Of a stretch of 64,000 bases of DNA, positions 1-9,286 are shown piece by piece. Below the pieces are notes generated by a model, which was not told where the DNA came from, made no database searches, and saw only the letters and a list, made by a program, of their open reading frames with translations. The translations under genes and the position numbers were made by a program. Position 1 is the first letter of the stretch, and each line of letters opens with the position of its first letter. Origin of the DNA: Spirosoma oryzicola (lineage in GTDB: Bacteria; Bacteroidota; Bacteroidia; Cytophagales; Spirosomataceae); assembly GCF_021233055.1 (NCBI RefSeq), contig NZ_CP089538.1, positions 353,501 to 417,500 on the forward strand, written 5' to 3'.

Positions 1-716
1 TCGGAACACAGCCAGAGGATGGCCTGCGCTATATCGTCTGGATGTCCTAACCGGCCTACGGGGATCACCCGGCGCATTCGTTCTTCCATGTTGGGCGCCA
101 TCGTGAGCAAATGATCCACCATAGCCGAGTGGGTGTATACCGGGCAGACGGCGTTAATCCGAATATTTCTTTGCGCGTATTCCAAAGCGGCTGTTTTGGT
201 CAGGCCAATAACCGCGTGTTTCGATGCGCTATACGGCGCTCCCATTGGCATTCCCCGAACACCGGCTACGCTGGATACATTGACAATTTTGCCCCGGTCG
301 CTATGCCCATTTTCGGGTTGCTTGAGCATTTGCCGGATCTGGGCTTGCATTCCGTGGAAAACGCCACCCACATTGACGGCCATTATTTCGTTAAAATCGT
401 CGGGTGTCTGATCCAGTAGCCGGGCAAATCGGCCGCCAATACCTGCGTTGTTGACGGCTATGTCTAACCGGCCATACGCTTCGACTGTCTGCTGAATAGC
501 TGTATCAATTTGGCTGGGGTTGGCAACGTCGCACGTAACGGACAAAGCTTCGCGACCGCTCTCCCGAATAAGTGCTACAGTTTCCTGACCACTGGTTTCG
601 TTTACTTCGGCCACGACAATACGGGCGCCTGCTTTTGCGAAGGCCAGAGCCGTTGCCCGACCGATACCAGAGCCTGCTCCTGTAATAAATGCTACTTGAT
701 TGGTAAAATCTAACAT
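1..716 (-). CDS. SDR-family NAD(P)-dependent oxidoreductase (C-terminus cut by window edge)
   Basis: The gene reads leftward from ATG at 716 and is still open at base 1, so 238 residues are visible. A classical short-chain dehydrogenase is about 250 residues, so only a short C-terminal tail should be missing. Visible motifs are the Rossmann glycine signature TGAGSGIG (residues 12-19), NNAG (89-92), the catalytic Ser (148-149) and the YSASK active site (Tyr162, Lys166). The Asp-Val near residue 63 and AEV near 36 resemble NAD-preferring members. The substrate cannot be named. The neighbouring gene at 812 is divergent; I see no exact Bacteroidota promoter box in the 95-base gap. Confidence 0.9.
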   Translation of the reverse strand, partial: MLDFTNQVAFITGAGSGIGRATALAFAKAGARIVVAEVNETSGQETVALIRESGREALSVTCDVANPSQIDTAIQQTVEAYGRLDIAVNNAGIGGRFARLLDQTPDDFNEIMAVNVGGVFHGMQAQIRQMLKQPENGHSDRGKIVNVSSVAGVRGMPMGAPYSASKHAVIGLTKTAALEYAQRNIRINAVCPVYTHSAMVDHLLTMAPNMEERMRRVIPVGRLGHPDDIAQAILWLCS

Positions 717-811
717 ATATTGCTGAACGATGAAGTCGAAAGACGAGCCGAAAATAAGGTTATTTTGTAGTCCATTCGTAGAAAGTCAACCAATTTTGCC
801 GTTCCTATCCC

Positions 812-1747
812 GTGAAAACGCTCTGGCGCGACCTGCGCGATCATCTTCGTATTGACTTTCGACCTGATCTCTATGCGGCTACGGCAATCTGGGCGGCACT
901 ACTGCTTACAGTCAATTACTACATCGATCTCGAAGATTCGTACATCGACACGTTTCAGGGCGATCCGCGCTGGCCAGTATTGTACTTTGCCTTGTACGCG
1001 ACAACGTATTATGTCAGCGTCTGGCTCTGGACTTATTTTCATCACCGATCCGACATCTGGCGAAACCGGGAGTTTTGGCTTCGCAGTCTCTGGGCGCTTG
1101 TCTTTTACTCGCTTTATTCCGGCTTCTACGCGCATACCGAATGGAGCCGTCAACTGTTTGGCGGACAGATTTTCGTGTATGCCTACTACTGCCTGCACAA
1201 TCTACAGTCGGTGCTGACCATTGTGTTACCGTTGTACGTGTTTTACAAGCTGGTCGACCGAAACCCGAGCAGTTTTTACGGGATGGCCCCGAAGCGAAAG
1301 GGATTGGCGTTGTACGTGATCTTACTGGGGCTAATGATTCCGCTTATCACGCTGGCGTCGTTTCAGCCGGACTTTCTGGAATCGTACCCGACCTATCGCG
1401 ATACTAACGCCAATGAATTTCTAGGCATACCAGAATGGGTCACCGTACTGATTTACGAACTCTGCTACGGCTGGGATTTTATCCCCACTGAATTGTTGTT
1501 TCGCGGCTTTCTGGTTATTGGCATGAGTCGGGTACTGGGCCGGGGAGCTGTATTGCCCATGATTGTTTGGTATTGCGCCATTCATTTTGGCCGTCCGCTG
1601 GGCGAAGCCGTTTCTTCCCTGTTCGGTGGGTATCTGTTGGGCGTTCTCGCCTTAAGTACCCGAAGTATCTGGGGCGGGTTGCTTATTCACATCGGTATTG
1701 CCTGGGGAATGGAACTAGCCGCATTTTTACAGCGGTCCAGTCATTGA
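812..1747 (+). CDS. CPBP-family intramembrane metalloprotease-like protein
   Basis: A 311-residue multi-pass membrane protein that starts at GTG 812; no better in-frame start is visible. Hydrophobic segments lie around residues 20-40, 54-75, 88-107, 130-148, 164-184 and in the C-terminal third. The CPBP (Rce1-like) signature is at 226-232 (TELLFRG), followed by His258 and His293 in later helices. The family motif normally has two consecutive glutamates before xxxRG; here the first is Thr226, leaving one Glu (227). The family includes prenyl-protein endopeptidases and bacterial immunity or scaffolding proteins. Whether this member is active is uncertain because of that substitution. Confidence 0.8.
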   Translation: MKTLWRDLRDHLRIDFRPDLYAATAIWAALLLTVNYYIDLEDSYIDTFQGDPRWPVLYFALYATTYYVSVWLWTYFHHRSDIWRNREFWLRSLWALVFYSLYSGFYAHTEWSRQLFGGQIFVYAYYCLHNLQSVLTIVLPLYVFYKLVDRNPSSFYGMAPKRKGLALYVILLGLMIPLITLASFQPDFLESYPTYRDTNANEFLGIPEWVTVLIYELCYGWDFIPTELLFRGFLVIGMSRVLGRGAVLPMIVWYCAIHFGRPLGEAVSSLFGGYLLGVLALSTRSIWGGLLIHIGIAWGMELAAFLQRSSH

Positions 1748-1752
1748 GGCAG

Positions 1753-1787
1753 TGGTCATGCCGGAGAAAATTACCCCAGCATGACCA
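1753..1787. terminator. Short hairpin between convergent genes
   Basis: Arms TGGTCATGC (1753-1761) and GCATGACCA (1779-1787) are perfectly complementary over nine bases. The right arm lies inside the last codons of the leftward helicase gene, whose stop is at 1771. The hairpin sits just after the stop of the rightward CPBP gene. There is no clear T-run on either strand, so its role as a terminator is weak. Confidence 0.3.
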
Positions 1788-4700
1788 GCTCTTTCAATTC
1801 ATTATCGCTCAAATCACCAAGCCAGGTTTCGCCCGTCTGAATACTCAGGTCGGCCAGTTCGCGCTTGGACCGGATCATCGCGTCGATTTTTTCTTCCAGC
1901 GTCCCCTGGTTCATCAGGCGGTAAACCAGCACGTTTTTCGTTTGGCCAATCCGGAACGCCCGGTCGGTGGCCTGTGCTTCCACCGCTGGATTCCACCATA
2001 GATCGTAATGAATGACGTGGTTGGCCTGGGTCAAATTCAAGCCCGTACCACCCGCTTTGAGCGACAGGATAAAGGTATGATCGCTCCGGTTCCGCTGGAA
2101 TTGCTCAACCATCTCATCGCGGTCAGCGCGGGAAGTGCCACCGTGCAGAAACAATGGCTGCGTACCGAACGTCTGCTGGATAAACTGCTGAAGCAACTCG
2201 CCCATCTCACGGTATTGCGTGAAAATCAAGACTTTTTCGTGGCTGGCGTAGATGTTTTCGAGCAAGTTGAGCAGTAAGGTTGCTTTCCCGGAAAGGCTGG
2301 GTGAAGGGCCTCCGTTTCGGCTACTGTTTCGTTTTAGATACTGCTGCGGATGGTTGCCGATCTGCTTCAGCGCCGTCATTAATTTCAGCACCAGACCCCG
2401 GCGGGCAATACCGTCTTTCTCTTCAATAGCGCGTAAACTTTCCTGAACCACGCTTTCGTAGAGTGCCGCCTGCTCGGTCGTAAGCGAACAAAACTGATTG
2501 TTCTCAATCTTGTCGGGCAGATCACTAATAATACTCCGGTCGGTTTTGACACGGCGGAGCAAAAACGGACTCGTAACACGCCGGAATAAGTCCAGCTTGT
2601 GGCGGTCGTGCTCCTGCTGAATGGGTTTTCCAAAGTCTTCATTGAACTTCCCTAAGCCACCCAAATACCCTTTATTCACAAAATCCATGATGCTCCAGAA
2701 CTCCGACAGCCGGTTTTCGACGGGCGTACCACTGAGCGCAATACGGATCGGCGCTTTCAGGGCTTTTACGGCTTTGGTTTGTTCGGCGTCGGGATTTTTG
2801 ATGTTCTGTGCTTCGTCGATGACGACGGTTGCCCAGGTCGATTTTTTGAGCGTATCAAGGTCTGACCGAACAACACCGTAGGTTGTCAGCAACAGATCGT
2901 ACTCGTCAGCTTTGCCCGTACCCGTCGGAAATTTCCGATTGGGACCATGATAAATGTGCGCCCTTAAATCGGGAGCAAACCGGGCAATCTCTTTTTGCCA
3001 GTTGGTAAGCAGTGTCGTTGGTAAAACCACCAGGCCTCTTTGCTTTTTGAAACGACCATCCTGCTTGAATTTTAGCAGTAACGCGATGATTTGAAGCGTT
3101 TTTCCCAAGCCCATGTCATCGGCCAGCAAACTGCCCATGCCTAGGGTTGTATTTTTAAACAACCAGTCGTAGCCACGCTGCTGGTAAGGCCGAAGGGTCG
3201 CGTTCAGGGCGTCGGGAAGGGGTTGCGCTTCGCTGTCCGTAAATTGCTTGACTAGGTTACGAACCTCCGCTGTGAGTCCCAGACGAGCACCTTTGTACTC
3301 TTCGGCTAGCGCGGCTTTCAGCAAATCGGCACCTGTCAACTCAGGCGGGTTTTCAAGTTGCTTGTACAATTTGGTCAGCTCCGCCGGGTCGATTAGCACA
3401 TACTGATCCTTGATTTTGACAAGACCTTTGGAAGTGCTCACCAGTTTCTGAAACTCCTTAACGCCCATCATCTCGTCGCCAAGTGCCACCTGCCAGTCGA
3501 AAGTAAGCATGTCTTCCAAACGCATGAACGCGTTTTTGTCGGTAACCTTGGCTTTAAGGCGTCCGCCGATCTGCGGTCTAACCCAGTGCTGAAGAGATTT
3601 CGGCAGCCAGAGGGCAATGCCGAGCAATTGCATCCGGGGCAAGGTTTCGAGCAGAACCTTTACAAATTCGTCGGGTGAATACGAGAGATGGACAGGGCCG
3701 CCCATCTTAGTGAGTTTCGCCAGATCGGGGAAGTGTCGCGACAGCACCAGCAGATCCTGCAAAACGGCCATCCGAATCCGCTCGTGCTTCTTTTTCGTCA
3801 GGAGGTCGGGCAGCGGAATAGGCTGTTCGGTTGTCCCGGCGGTGTTTACTGCTTCGCGATCCCGGATAAGCAAACTAAGCCGAAACTCGTCGCCAAACTC
3901 GCTATCTTCAACGGCCAGGATAGGTACGAACCGTTTGTGAGTCAGGAAAAAATCGTTGAGCCAAAGTTGAATAGCCAAGGGCATTTCCTTTCTGCCAAAC
4001 CCTTCAAATCGTAAGGTTTCGACGCCAAAAAATAAGCGGTCGGCATCTTCCAGAGGCCAGCGCTCCCATAGTTCAATGGTACTCGGCTTGATGACCCGAC
4101 GCAAAAACAGAGAGCAAAGCGTCAGTACCTGCTGATCGTCGGGTAAGGCCAGCCATTCTTTTTGCCAGCGAACCGTCAGCAGCGTTGGTGGAATCTGGGT
4201 CGCCAGCCGACTCGTTAGGTCTTTGATCGTTTCGTTCAGCGTGGCGGGTAGCCAGCGTACCCGATACTGATCTTCGGTAGGGCCAACGCGCAACAATTGG
4301 GGAACAATTGCTCCCCGACGCAGTAAGGCAGCCGCAAATTGCTGAGTCAGGTAAAGACTCCGTACCGAATCGCTCATTTCGGGCCAGTCGGCCTCGGTCA
4401 GTGTATCGAGCCAGTTGTTCAGATCGGTCATGGTAAAACCCGCAATAGAACGGGGCTCACCGTGTTCGCTGAACATGCTGATCTTTTTTACTTTCATCAC
4501 CTCATCCAGTTGCAGCTCAATGCTATCACTCGGATCGGGATGGGGTTCGTTGTCGGTTTCTGGTTTCTTAATAAGCTTGTCCAGCAGCGGTTTACTGAAA
4601 AGCTTGTAGGATTTGCTGAGCGACTTATGGAAATCGCTTTTCGTAAACGTTACATCGGTTGACAGCAGATCGAGGAGCTGATCGGCCAGGGGCGGAATTA

Positions 4701-5343
4701 CGGCAAAGTCGAGCCCAGCGCGAATCTTATCGTCGGGACGCCAGTCTTCGTCATCATCGGGTAGTTCGTCGGTACCGAGCTCCCGAAACGACAGTACTGT
4801 ATTCATACTACCACTAACCGCATCGGGTTGACCTTTTTGCAGTTCGGCCAGAATATCGAGTCCTTTCAGCAAAAAAACCTGGAATGGATTGCGGTCAATT
4901 TCATTGGCAACTACATAAATGACCGCAGCCAGATGTTTACACGGAACCGCTTCATCGGGACAGGAGCAACCCATAATCAAATCCTGAAAGGAATGCGGAA
5001 AGAGCTGTGTCCCCTGCCGATTCGCAAATTCGATCAGCTCGGCGGGAAGCTGGCGATTAAGAAGCTGGGCCAGTATAGCCGGATTTTCCCGGATTTCGTT
5101 TAATAACCCTTCCTTCTCAGCTTCGGTAAACAACTGTACTGTCAACTTCGTCCGGTAGGGGCGGGGGGCCGACCCTTTAATAGACGCTGAAATCTGGTTG
5201 TTCGAAATGGTTAATCCCTGTACCGCTCCTTTGTTGGCATATGTTTTGCCCCGTGGTAGTCGGTTGGCCATGTCAATGCTTGTCAGGGCATTGAGCCATT
5301 GCTGTCCCCACCACGTTTTGCCGTAGGTGATGCGTTCCGCCAT
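1771..5343 (-). CDS. SWIM zinc-finger SNF2-family DNA translocase/helicase
   Basis: A 1190-residue protein of the SNF2/RapA-like superfamily 2 ATPases. An N-terminal SWIM zinc finger has Cys126, Cys128, Cys135 and His137 (CxCx6CxH). A long middle region of unknown fold follows. The ATPase core occupies roughly residues 715-1180: Walker A with DDMGLGKT near 740, the DEAQ box near 841, SGTP motif III, and the C-terminal lobe with GGTGLNL and the arginine motif near QATDRAFRIGQ. The SWIM plus SNF2 arrangement is a known bacterial type linked to chromatin-like remodelling or transcription recycling. No methylase, nuclease or other defence gene is adjacent, so I treat it as housekeeping. Start ATG 5343. 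Confidence 0.93.
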   Translation of the reverse strand: MAERITYGKTWWGQQWLNALTSIDMANRLPRGKTYANKGAVQGLTISNNQISASIKGSAPRPYRTKLTVQLFTEAEKEGLLNEIRENPAILAQLLNRQLPAELIEFANRQGTQLFPHSFQDLIMGCSCPDEAVPCKHLAAVIYVVANEIDRNPFQVFLLKGLDILAELQKGQPDAVSGSMNTVLSFRELGTDELPDDDEDWRPDDKIRAGLDFAVIPPLADQLLDLLSTDVTFTKSDFHKSLSKSYKLFSKPLLDKLIKKPETDNEPHPDPSDSIELQLDEVMKVKKISMFSEHGEPRSIAGFTMTDLNNWLDTLTEADWPEMSDSVRSLYLTQQFAAALLRRGAIVPQLLRVGPTEDQYRVRWLPATLNETIKDLTSRLATQIPPTLLTVRWQKEWLALPDDQQVLTLCSLFLRRVIKPSTIELWERWPLEDADRLFFGVETLRFEGFGRKEMPLAIQLWLNDFFLTHKRFVPILAVEDSEFGDEFRLSLLIRDREAVNTAGTTEQPIPLPDLLTKKKHERIRMAVLQDLLVLSRHFPDLAKLTKMGGPVHLSYSPDEFVKVLLETLPRMQLLGIALWLPKSLQHWVRPQIGGRLKAKVTDKNAFMRLEDMLTFDWQVALGDEMMGVKEFQKLVSTSKGLVKIKDQYVLIDPAELTKLYKQLENPPELTGADLLKAALAEEYKGARLGLTAEVRNLVKQFTDSEAQPLPDALNATLRPYQQRGYDWLFKNTTLGMGSLLADDMGLGKTLQIIALLLKFKQDGRFKKQRGLVVLPTTLLTNWQKEIARFAPDLRAHIYHGPNRKFPTGTGKADEYDLLLTTYGVVRSDLDTLKKSTWATVVIDEAQNIKNPDAEQTKAVKALKAPIRIALSGTPVENRLSEFWSIMDFVNKGYLGGLGKFNEDFGKPIQQEHDRHKLDLFRRVTSPFLLRRVKTDRSIISDLPDKIENNQFCSLTTEQAALYESVVQESLRAIEEKDGIARRGLVLKLMTALKQIGNHPQQYLKRNSSRNGGPSPSLSGKATLLLNLLENIYASHEKVLIFTQYREMGELLQQFIQQTFGTQPLFLHGGTSRADRDEMVEQFQRNRSDHTFILSLKAGGTGLNLTQANHVIHYDLWWNPAVEAQATDRAFRIGQTKNVLVYRLMNQGTLEEKIDAMIRSKRELADLSIQTGETWLGDLSDNELKELVMLG

Positions 5344-6037
5344 CTATACTAAAAAAGTAAGTTCATGTAAAAAGCAACTGGTTTCTAGCACGGCTATGTC
5401 GGATAGGTATGCGTAGTACCCATTACCGGTGTAAACCAGACTCGACATACGACTATAACCCGTGTGGCCAAACTGTTGAGTGAAGTTCAGCCGTATTTCT
5501 TCCAGTACGTTAACGGTTATTGTCCTGAAGTAGTTTGAACGATCTGCTACGAATCATTAGTTTAATCTATTTTAGTCGAGGTGAAGTGACGCACTTTGGT
5601 TTGTTTTGTCAAAATGGAATAATATATTGTACATTCATTTATAATATACATTTAATTTGTCAAAAGGGTTATGATGCTTAGTTTTGTATGAGTCTTGTGG
5701 CGATCTCTTACATAATACAAGTACAGGAATAACAAGCTGGTATCGACTAACGCTTTATGTATCGCTCACTGCCGGGACAGTAACTAGTAAGAGGAGGTAT
5801 CAGGCAGGTTACCGCCAAATAACAAATTTTGCTCTGCTGCAAAGAATATAGTTATCAGAAACATATGCGATGAGCACTCAACGGCTTAGCTCAATTCGTG
5901 CGTGGGACGTGGATAAGGGGCTGTTCGTAGAATAATAGTGCCTTCTCAACGGCTGTTTCTGGTGGCTGGCTATCTATAAGTAGTTAACTGCTACAAGTTT
6001 TCTTTTACGTATTTATTATTCACGCTCTAGCACGCTT
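5344..6037. other. Gene-free gap of 694 bases with an orphan promoter
   Basis: No credible ORF lies here. The part around 5560-5720 is visibly AT-rich. It holds one full Bacteroidota-type promoter (5656-5686) pointing right, about 350 bases ahead of the next gene. Peptides of 14 codons (from 5687) and 21 codons (from 5870) are possible but not supported. I see no strong terminator before 6038. Confidence 0.6.
5656..5686 (+). promoter_or_regulatory. Bacteroidota-type promoter (TTTG-N19-TAGTTTTG)
   Basis: TTTG at 5656-5659, a 19-base spacer, then TAGTTTTG at 5679-5686 match the Bacteroidota primary-sigma consensus exactly. The transcript would begin near 5693. The first gene downstream starts at 6038, so either the 5' leader is about 345 bases long or a small RNA is made. 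Confidence 0.6.
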
Positions 6038-7318
6038 ATGTCAATCGTAAATCTGGATCTGGATTCGCCCGCTGATACGGCGCTTGGTCGAGGAATCAAA
6101 CACATTGGCATTGGTAAATACGGTAGTAAGCCGCTTTCCGCCGAACTACTGGCGGAGTGCCGTGCTGCCCTCGAAGATCCTATGTCGCATCCGCTTCAAC
6201 GGGGAGCTTTTCTGGGAGCCCTGATCGCTAAGGGACCCACGCCTGCCGAAATGACGTTGGAGGACGTGATCGGTAAAGGCGCATTCTCACATCCTACGTT
6301 TTTTATTAACAAGGTTTGTCCTGATTTGCCGATTGGTATGCATCCGATTGCCACCAAACTGGTGCGAGGACATAACCTGCAAATCAGTGAAGCACATCAA
6401 CTAGGCGATTATTTGTTTGGTGATGGCGACTGCGAAACATTTCGTGGGTTAGCCGCCAGCATTTTACGCGTCAGACACGAAACCAACGAAGAATATCTGG
6501 GGCTGATGCGAGCCGCCGAGCAAACCTATTCACCAGGATTTGCGCCGATCAGTTGTGCCGACCGCCCCTTGATACAATTGGCTGAGCCGTTCGATGGGGT
6601 GGACAACAGCTACCTGATTACACCCCTGTTGGGGCAATTTTTTCAGAAGCGCGGCTACGGTGCCGTCTCTATGGTTGGACGTTCGGGCGGGCCGAAATTT
6701 ACGCTCAATGCGCTTGATCTGTACATGCACATGGGCTGTCAGTTCCTGCAAAGCAACCACGAACTGGATACACCGTTGGGTCGCTACGGCTGGGTGCTCG
6801 ATCAGAAAGCCCTGTCTCCCGCGTTGAACCATTGGGTAGACCGGCGACACACGATCATCAAGCGCCCTTTTCTGGCTACCTTGGAGAAAGTGCTTAACCC
6901 TTGTCACGCGCAAATTCTGGTAACGTCGGTCTTCCACATCACGTATCAAATGAAAATGGCCGAACTGGCGTTGATGGCGGGTTTCGACGCAGCTATCGTC
7001 CTGAAACGTGGTCTGGAAGGAAGTCTTGCCCCGTCAACCAGCCGGTCAACTGGAATCTTATGCGCCGTCCGGACTCCACGGGGACATATGTTTCATCAGA
7101 ACTTTGAAGGTGATTCTTCCGCGTTTACGGCGTTCCGTACCGAGAGCGACGTACAATACGAGAATCCGCTGGCTTCGGATAATGCTCGGCTTGTCCAGCG
7201 GTTTATGGACGAAGGGCAAACGAACAATGCGGATTTTGATAACCGGGTACATTTTGCTCATGCGCTGTATGGGCGTGGGCTGGATTGGGTAGAAGCGCAA
7301 CTGCAATACACCAATTAG
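6038..7318 (+). CDS. TrpD2/YbiB-like protein of the anthranilate phosphoribosyltransferase fold
   Basis: A 426-residue protein resembling the glycosyltransferase family 3 fold of TrpD. Residues 185-191 (FDGVDNS) and the glycine-rich GRSGGPKFT (214-222) correspond to the phosphate/PRPP-binding region, and KRGLEGS appears near 330. The pattern is closer to the YbiB/TrpD2 branch, which is known to bind nucleic acid rather than make tryptophan. It is about 100 residues longer than E. coli YbiB. No trp genes are adjacent, which argues against tryptophan synthesis. Start ATG 6038. It is followed 114 bases later by the L-2-hydroxyglutarate oxidase gene, which has its own promoter. Confidence 0.7.
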   Translation: MSIVNLDLDSPADTALGRGIKHIGIGKYGSKPLSAELLAECRAALEDPMSHPLQRGAFLGALIAKGPTPAEMTLEDVIGKGAFSHPTFFINKVCPDLPIGMHPIATKLVRGHNLQISEAHQLGDYLFGDGDCETFRGLAASILRVRHETNEEYLGLMRAAEQTYSPGFAPISCADRPLIQLAEPFDGVDNSYLITPLLGQFFQKRGYGAVSMVGRSGGPKFTLNALDLYMHMGCQFLQSNHELDTPLGRYGWVLDQKALSPALNHWVDRRHTIIKRPFLATLEKVLNPCHAQILVTSVFHITYQMKMAELALMAGFDAAIVLKRGLEGSLAPSTSRSTGILCAVRTPRGHMFHQNFEGDSSAFTAFRTESDVQYENPLASDNARLVQRFMDEGQTNNADFDNRVHFAHALYGRGLDWVEAQLQYTN

Positions 7319-7400
7319 CCAAGGCTGTAGCGTTTGCGGAAAGAAGAACGCAACGCCCCGACTTATCACCTCTTTTTAGAAAGAAACGATCATTACGCCG

Positions 7401-7408
7401 TACCTTTG
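7401..7408 (+). promoter_or_regulatory. -7 box of the L-2-hydroxyglutarate oxidase promoter
   Basis: TACCTTTG matches TAnnTTTG exactly. No clear TTG is found 19 bases upstream. The inferred transcription start near 7415 lies downstream of the ATG-equivalent of the longest ORF (7334), so translation should begin at ATG 7433. Confidence 0.55.
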
Positions 7409-7432
7409 TGGCTGATATTTAGCCATTCTGGC

Positions 7433-8623
7433 ATGACAGACGTAGTAATTATTGGCGGTGGCATTGTGGGTTTAGCCACGGCGCTGCAACTGAAACAGCA
7501 ACGACCAAACTTAAAAGTCGTTTTGATCGAAAAAGAACCAGCGGTGGCCCGCCACCAGACTGGTCATAACAGTGGTGTTATTCACTCCGGGCTGTATTAC
7601 AAACCGGGTAGCCTGAAAGCCACGAATTGCATCCGGGGTTACCACATGCTGATCGATTTTTGTAACGCCGAAGGGATTCCCTACGACCTTTGCGGAAAAA
7701 TTGTGGTAGCCACCAAGCAGGAAGAACTGCCGCAACTGGATACCCTTTACCAGCGTGGTCAACAGAACGGCTTAACGGGCCTGAAAAAATTGTCGCTGCC
7801 CGAAATGCGCGAGATTGAGCCTCACGTAAACGGAGTCGCCGGGATGTTTGTGCCCCAGACGGGGATCATCGATTATAAGCAGGTATCCGAGAAATACGCG
7901 GAGAAGTTTCAACAGCTGGGTGGCGAAATCCGGCTAGCCGAACGCGTTGAGCAGGTAACTCCCGGTACTAGCCTGAGCATCGTCGTGACGAACAAAGCGC
8001 GTTACGAAACAAAGCTGGTCGTCAACTGCGCCGGTCTGTATTCGGATAAAATCGCGCAGTTAACCCAGCCCGTCGATGTGCGTATTGTGCCGTTCCGGGG
8101 CGAGTATTTCAAGATTCGTCCCCAGAAGGAGTACCTGGTCAAAAACCTGATTTATCCGGTTCCTGATCCAAATTTTCCGTTTCTCGGCGTTCACTTTACC
8201 CGTATGGTTCATGGGGGTGTCGAAGCGGGGCCTAATGCGGTACTGGCCTTTCGGCGGGAAGGCTATTCTAAATCCGATATTAACCTGAAAGAGCTATTCG
8301 AGATATTGGCGTGGCCGGGTTTTCAGAAGGTGGCGGCTAAATACTGGGAAACGGGATTGGGTGAAATGTATCGTTCGTTTTCGAAAGCGGCCTTTACGAA
8401 AGCTTTGCAGGCGTTAATTCCCGACGTGCAGGAAGCCGACCTCGAAGATGGTGGGGCGGGTGTCCGGGCGCAGGCCTGTGACCGGAACGGCGGTCTCCTC
8501 GACGACTTTGCTATTCTGGAAACCGATAAAGCCATTAACGTCATCAACGCCCCTTCTCCCGCAGCAACCTCGTCATTGTCAATTGGGAAAACGGTATCCG
8601 AAAAAGTTCTAATCCGCTTTTAA
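7433..8623 (+). CDS. lhgO: L-2-hydroxyglutarate oxidase (FAD-dependent)
   Basis: A 396-residue FAD-dependent oxidoreductase of the DAO family. It oxidises L-2-hydroxyglutarate to 2-oxoglutarate, a metabolite-repair reaction at the membrane. The dinucleotide-binding signature GGGIVG sits at residues 8-13 when translation starts at ATG 7433. The longer reading from 7334 adds 33 residues before the Rossmann motif and overlaps the promoter, so I reject it. Other features are HNSGVIHSGLYY near residues 46-57, typical of LhgO, and the late GVRAQA segment with an FAD-contacting C-terminus. Length fits the family (about 400-420). It precedes dps by 73 bases. Confidence 0.92.
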   Translation: MTDVVIIGGGIVGLATALQLKQQRPNLKVVLIEKEPAVARHQTGHNSGVIHSGLYYKPGSLKATNCIRGYHMLIDFCNAEGIPYDLCGKIVVATKQEELPQLDTLYQRGQQNGLTGLKKLSLPEMREIEPHVNGVAGMFVPQTGIIDYKQVSEKYAEKFQQLGGEIRLAERVEQVTPGTSLSIVVTNKARYETKLVVNCAGLYSDKIAQLTQPVDVRIVPFRGEYFKIRPQKEYLVKNLIYPVPDPNFPFLGVHFTRMVHGGVEAGPNAVLAFRREGYSKSDINLKELFEILAWPGFQKVAAKYWETGLGEMYRSFSKAAFTKALQALIPDVQEADLEDGGAGVRAQACDRNGGLLDDFAILETDKAINVINAPSPAATSSLSIGKTVSEKVLIRF

Positions 8624-8696
8624 TGATCTTCACAAACAATCGTGCGTACAGAAGGTTGTAAATAGTGACAATTTTAGACTTAAAACGGACTTAGCC

Positions 8697-9203
8697 ATGA
8701 ACGCTATCACCCATATCGAAGCGCTTGATACACCTTCTGACTTGAAAGAAAAAGGAAGAGAGAAGGTTGCAGAAGCTATAAACAGACTTGTTGCCGATTC
8801 ATTTGCGCTATATATCAAAACGAAAAACTACCACTGGCATATGTCCGGTCGTCACTTCCGTGATTACCACTTGCTGCTGGATGAGCAGGCCGACCAGATC
8901 TTCGCTACAATTGACCCACTAGCCGAGCGCGTTCGGAAAATCGGTGGGAACACCATCCGGTCGGTGGCTCACATTGCACAGCTGCAACGGGTAAAAGACA
9001 ACGACGAGGATTTTGTAGCTCCCAAAGACATGCTGGCCGATCTGATCGATGAGAACAAAAAAATGGCCAAGAACATGCGCGATGCTCACCAGATCTGCGA
9101 CGACGCAGAAGACGTAGCAACGGCGAGTTTGCTGGAAAACTACATCGACGAAACCGAACGTCGTACCTGGTTCCTGTTTGAAACGACGCGTGAACTGAAC
9201 TAA
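8697..9203 (+). CDS. dps: Dps-family DNA-binding ferritin-like protein
   Basis: A 168-residue ferritin-like protein that oxidises ferrous iron with peroxide and protects DNA under stress. The intersubunit ferroxidase ligands His46, His58, Asp62, Asp73 and Glu77 keep the same spacing as E. coli Dps (51, 63, 67, 78, 82). The short N-terminus has few lysines, so DNA binding may be weak. Start ATG 8697. The gene is followed by a strong hairpin terminator at 9229-9271, which suggests a monocistronic stress transcript. No exact TAnnTTTG box is visible in the 73-base upstream gap, so an alternative sigma factor is possible. Confidence 0.95.
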   Translation: MNAITHIEALDTPSDLKEKGREKVAEAINRLVADSFALYIKTKNYHWHMSGRHFRDYHLLLDEQADQIFATIDPLAERVRKIGGNTIRSVAHIAQLQRVKDNDEDFVAPKDMLADLIDENKKMAKNMRDAHQICDDAEDVATASLLENYIDETERRTWFLFETTRELN

Positions 9204-9228
9204 TAGAACTTGTTTTATCACTAGTAAG

Positions 9229-9271
9229 AAGCGGTCGTTTTCCGGCAATAACCCGGAAAACGACCGCTTTT
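9229..9271 (+). terminator. Rho-independent terminator after dps
   Basis: Perfect 17-base arms at 9229-9245 and 9253-9269 with a 7-base loop, followed by TTTT. It lies 26 bases after the dps stop and 16 bases before the next start codon. Confidence 0.85.
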
Positions 9272-9286
9272 AAGTATGCTGCCTTT

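Noticed and set aside
1771..5343. SNF2 helicase as part of a defence system such as DISARM
   Set aside because: No methylase, phospholipase-D or other defence partner is adjacent; SWIM/SNF2 proteins are common as single genes.
6530..6949. 139-codon leftward frame inside the TrpD2-like gene
   Set aside because: Shadow frame; the sense strand has the conserved motifs.
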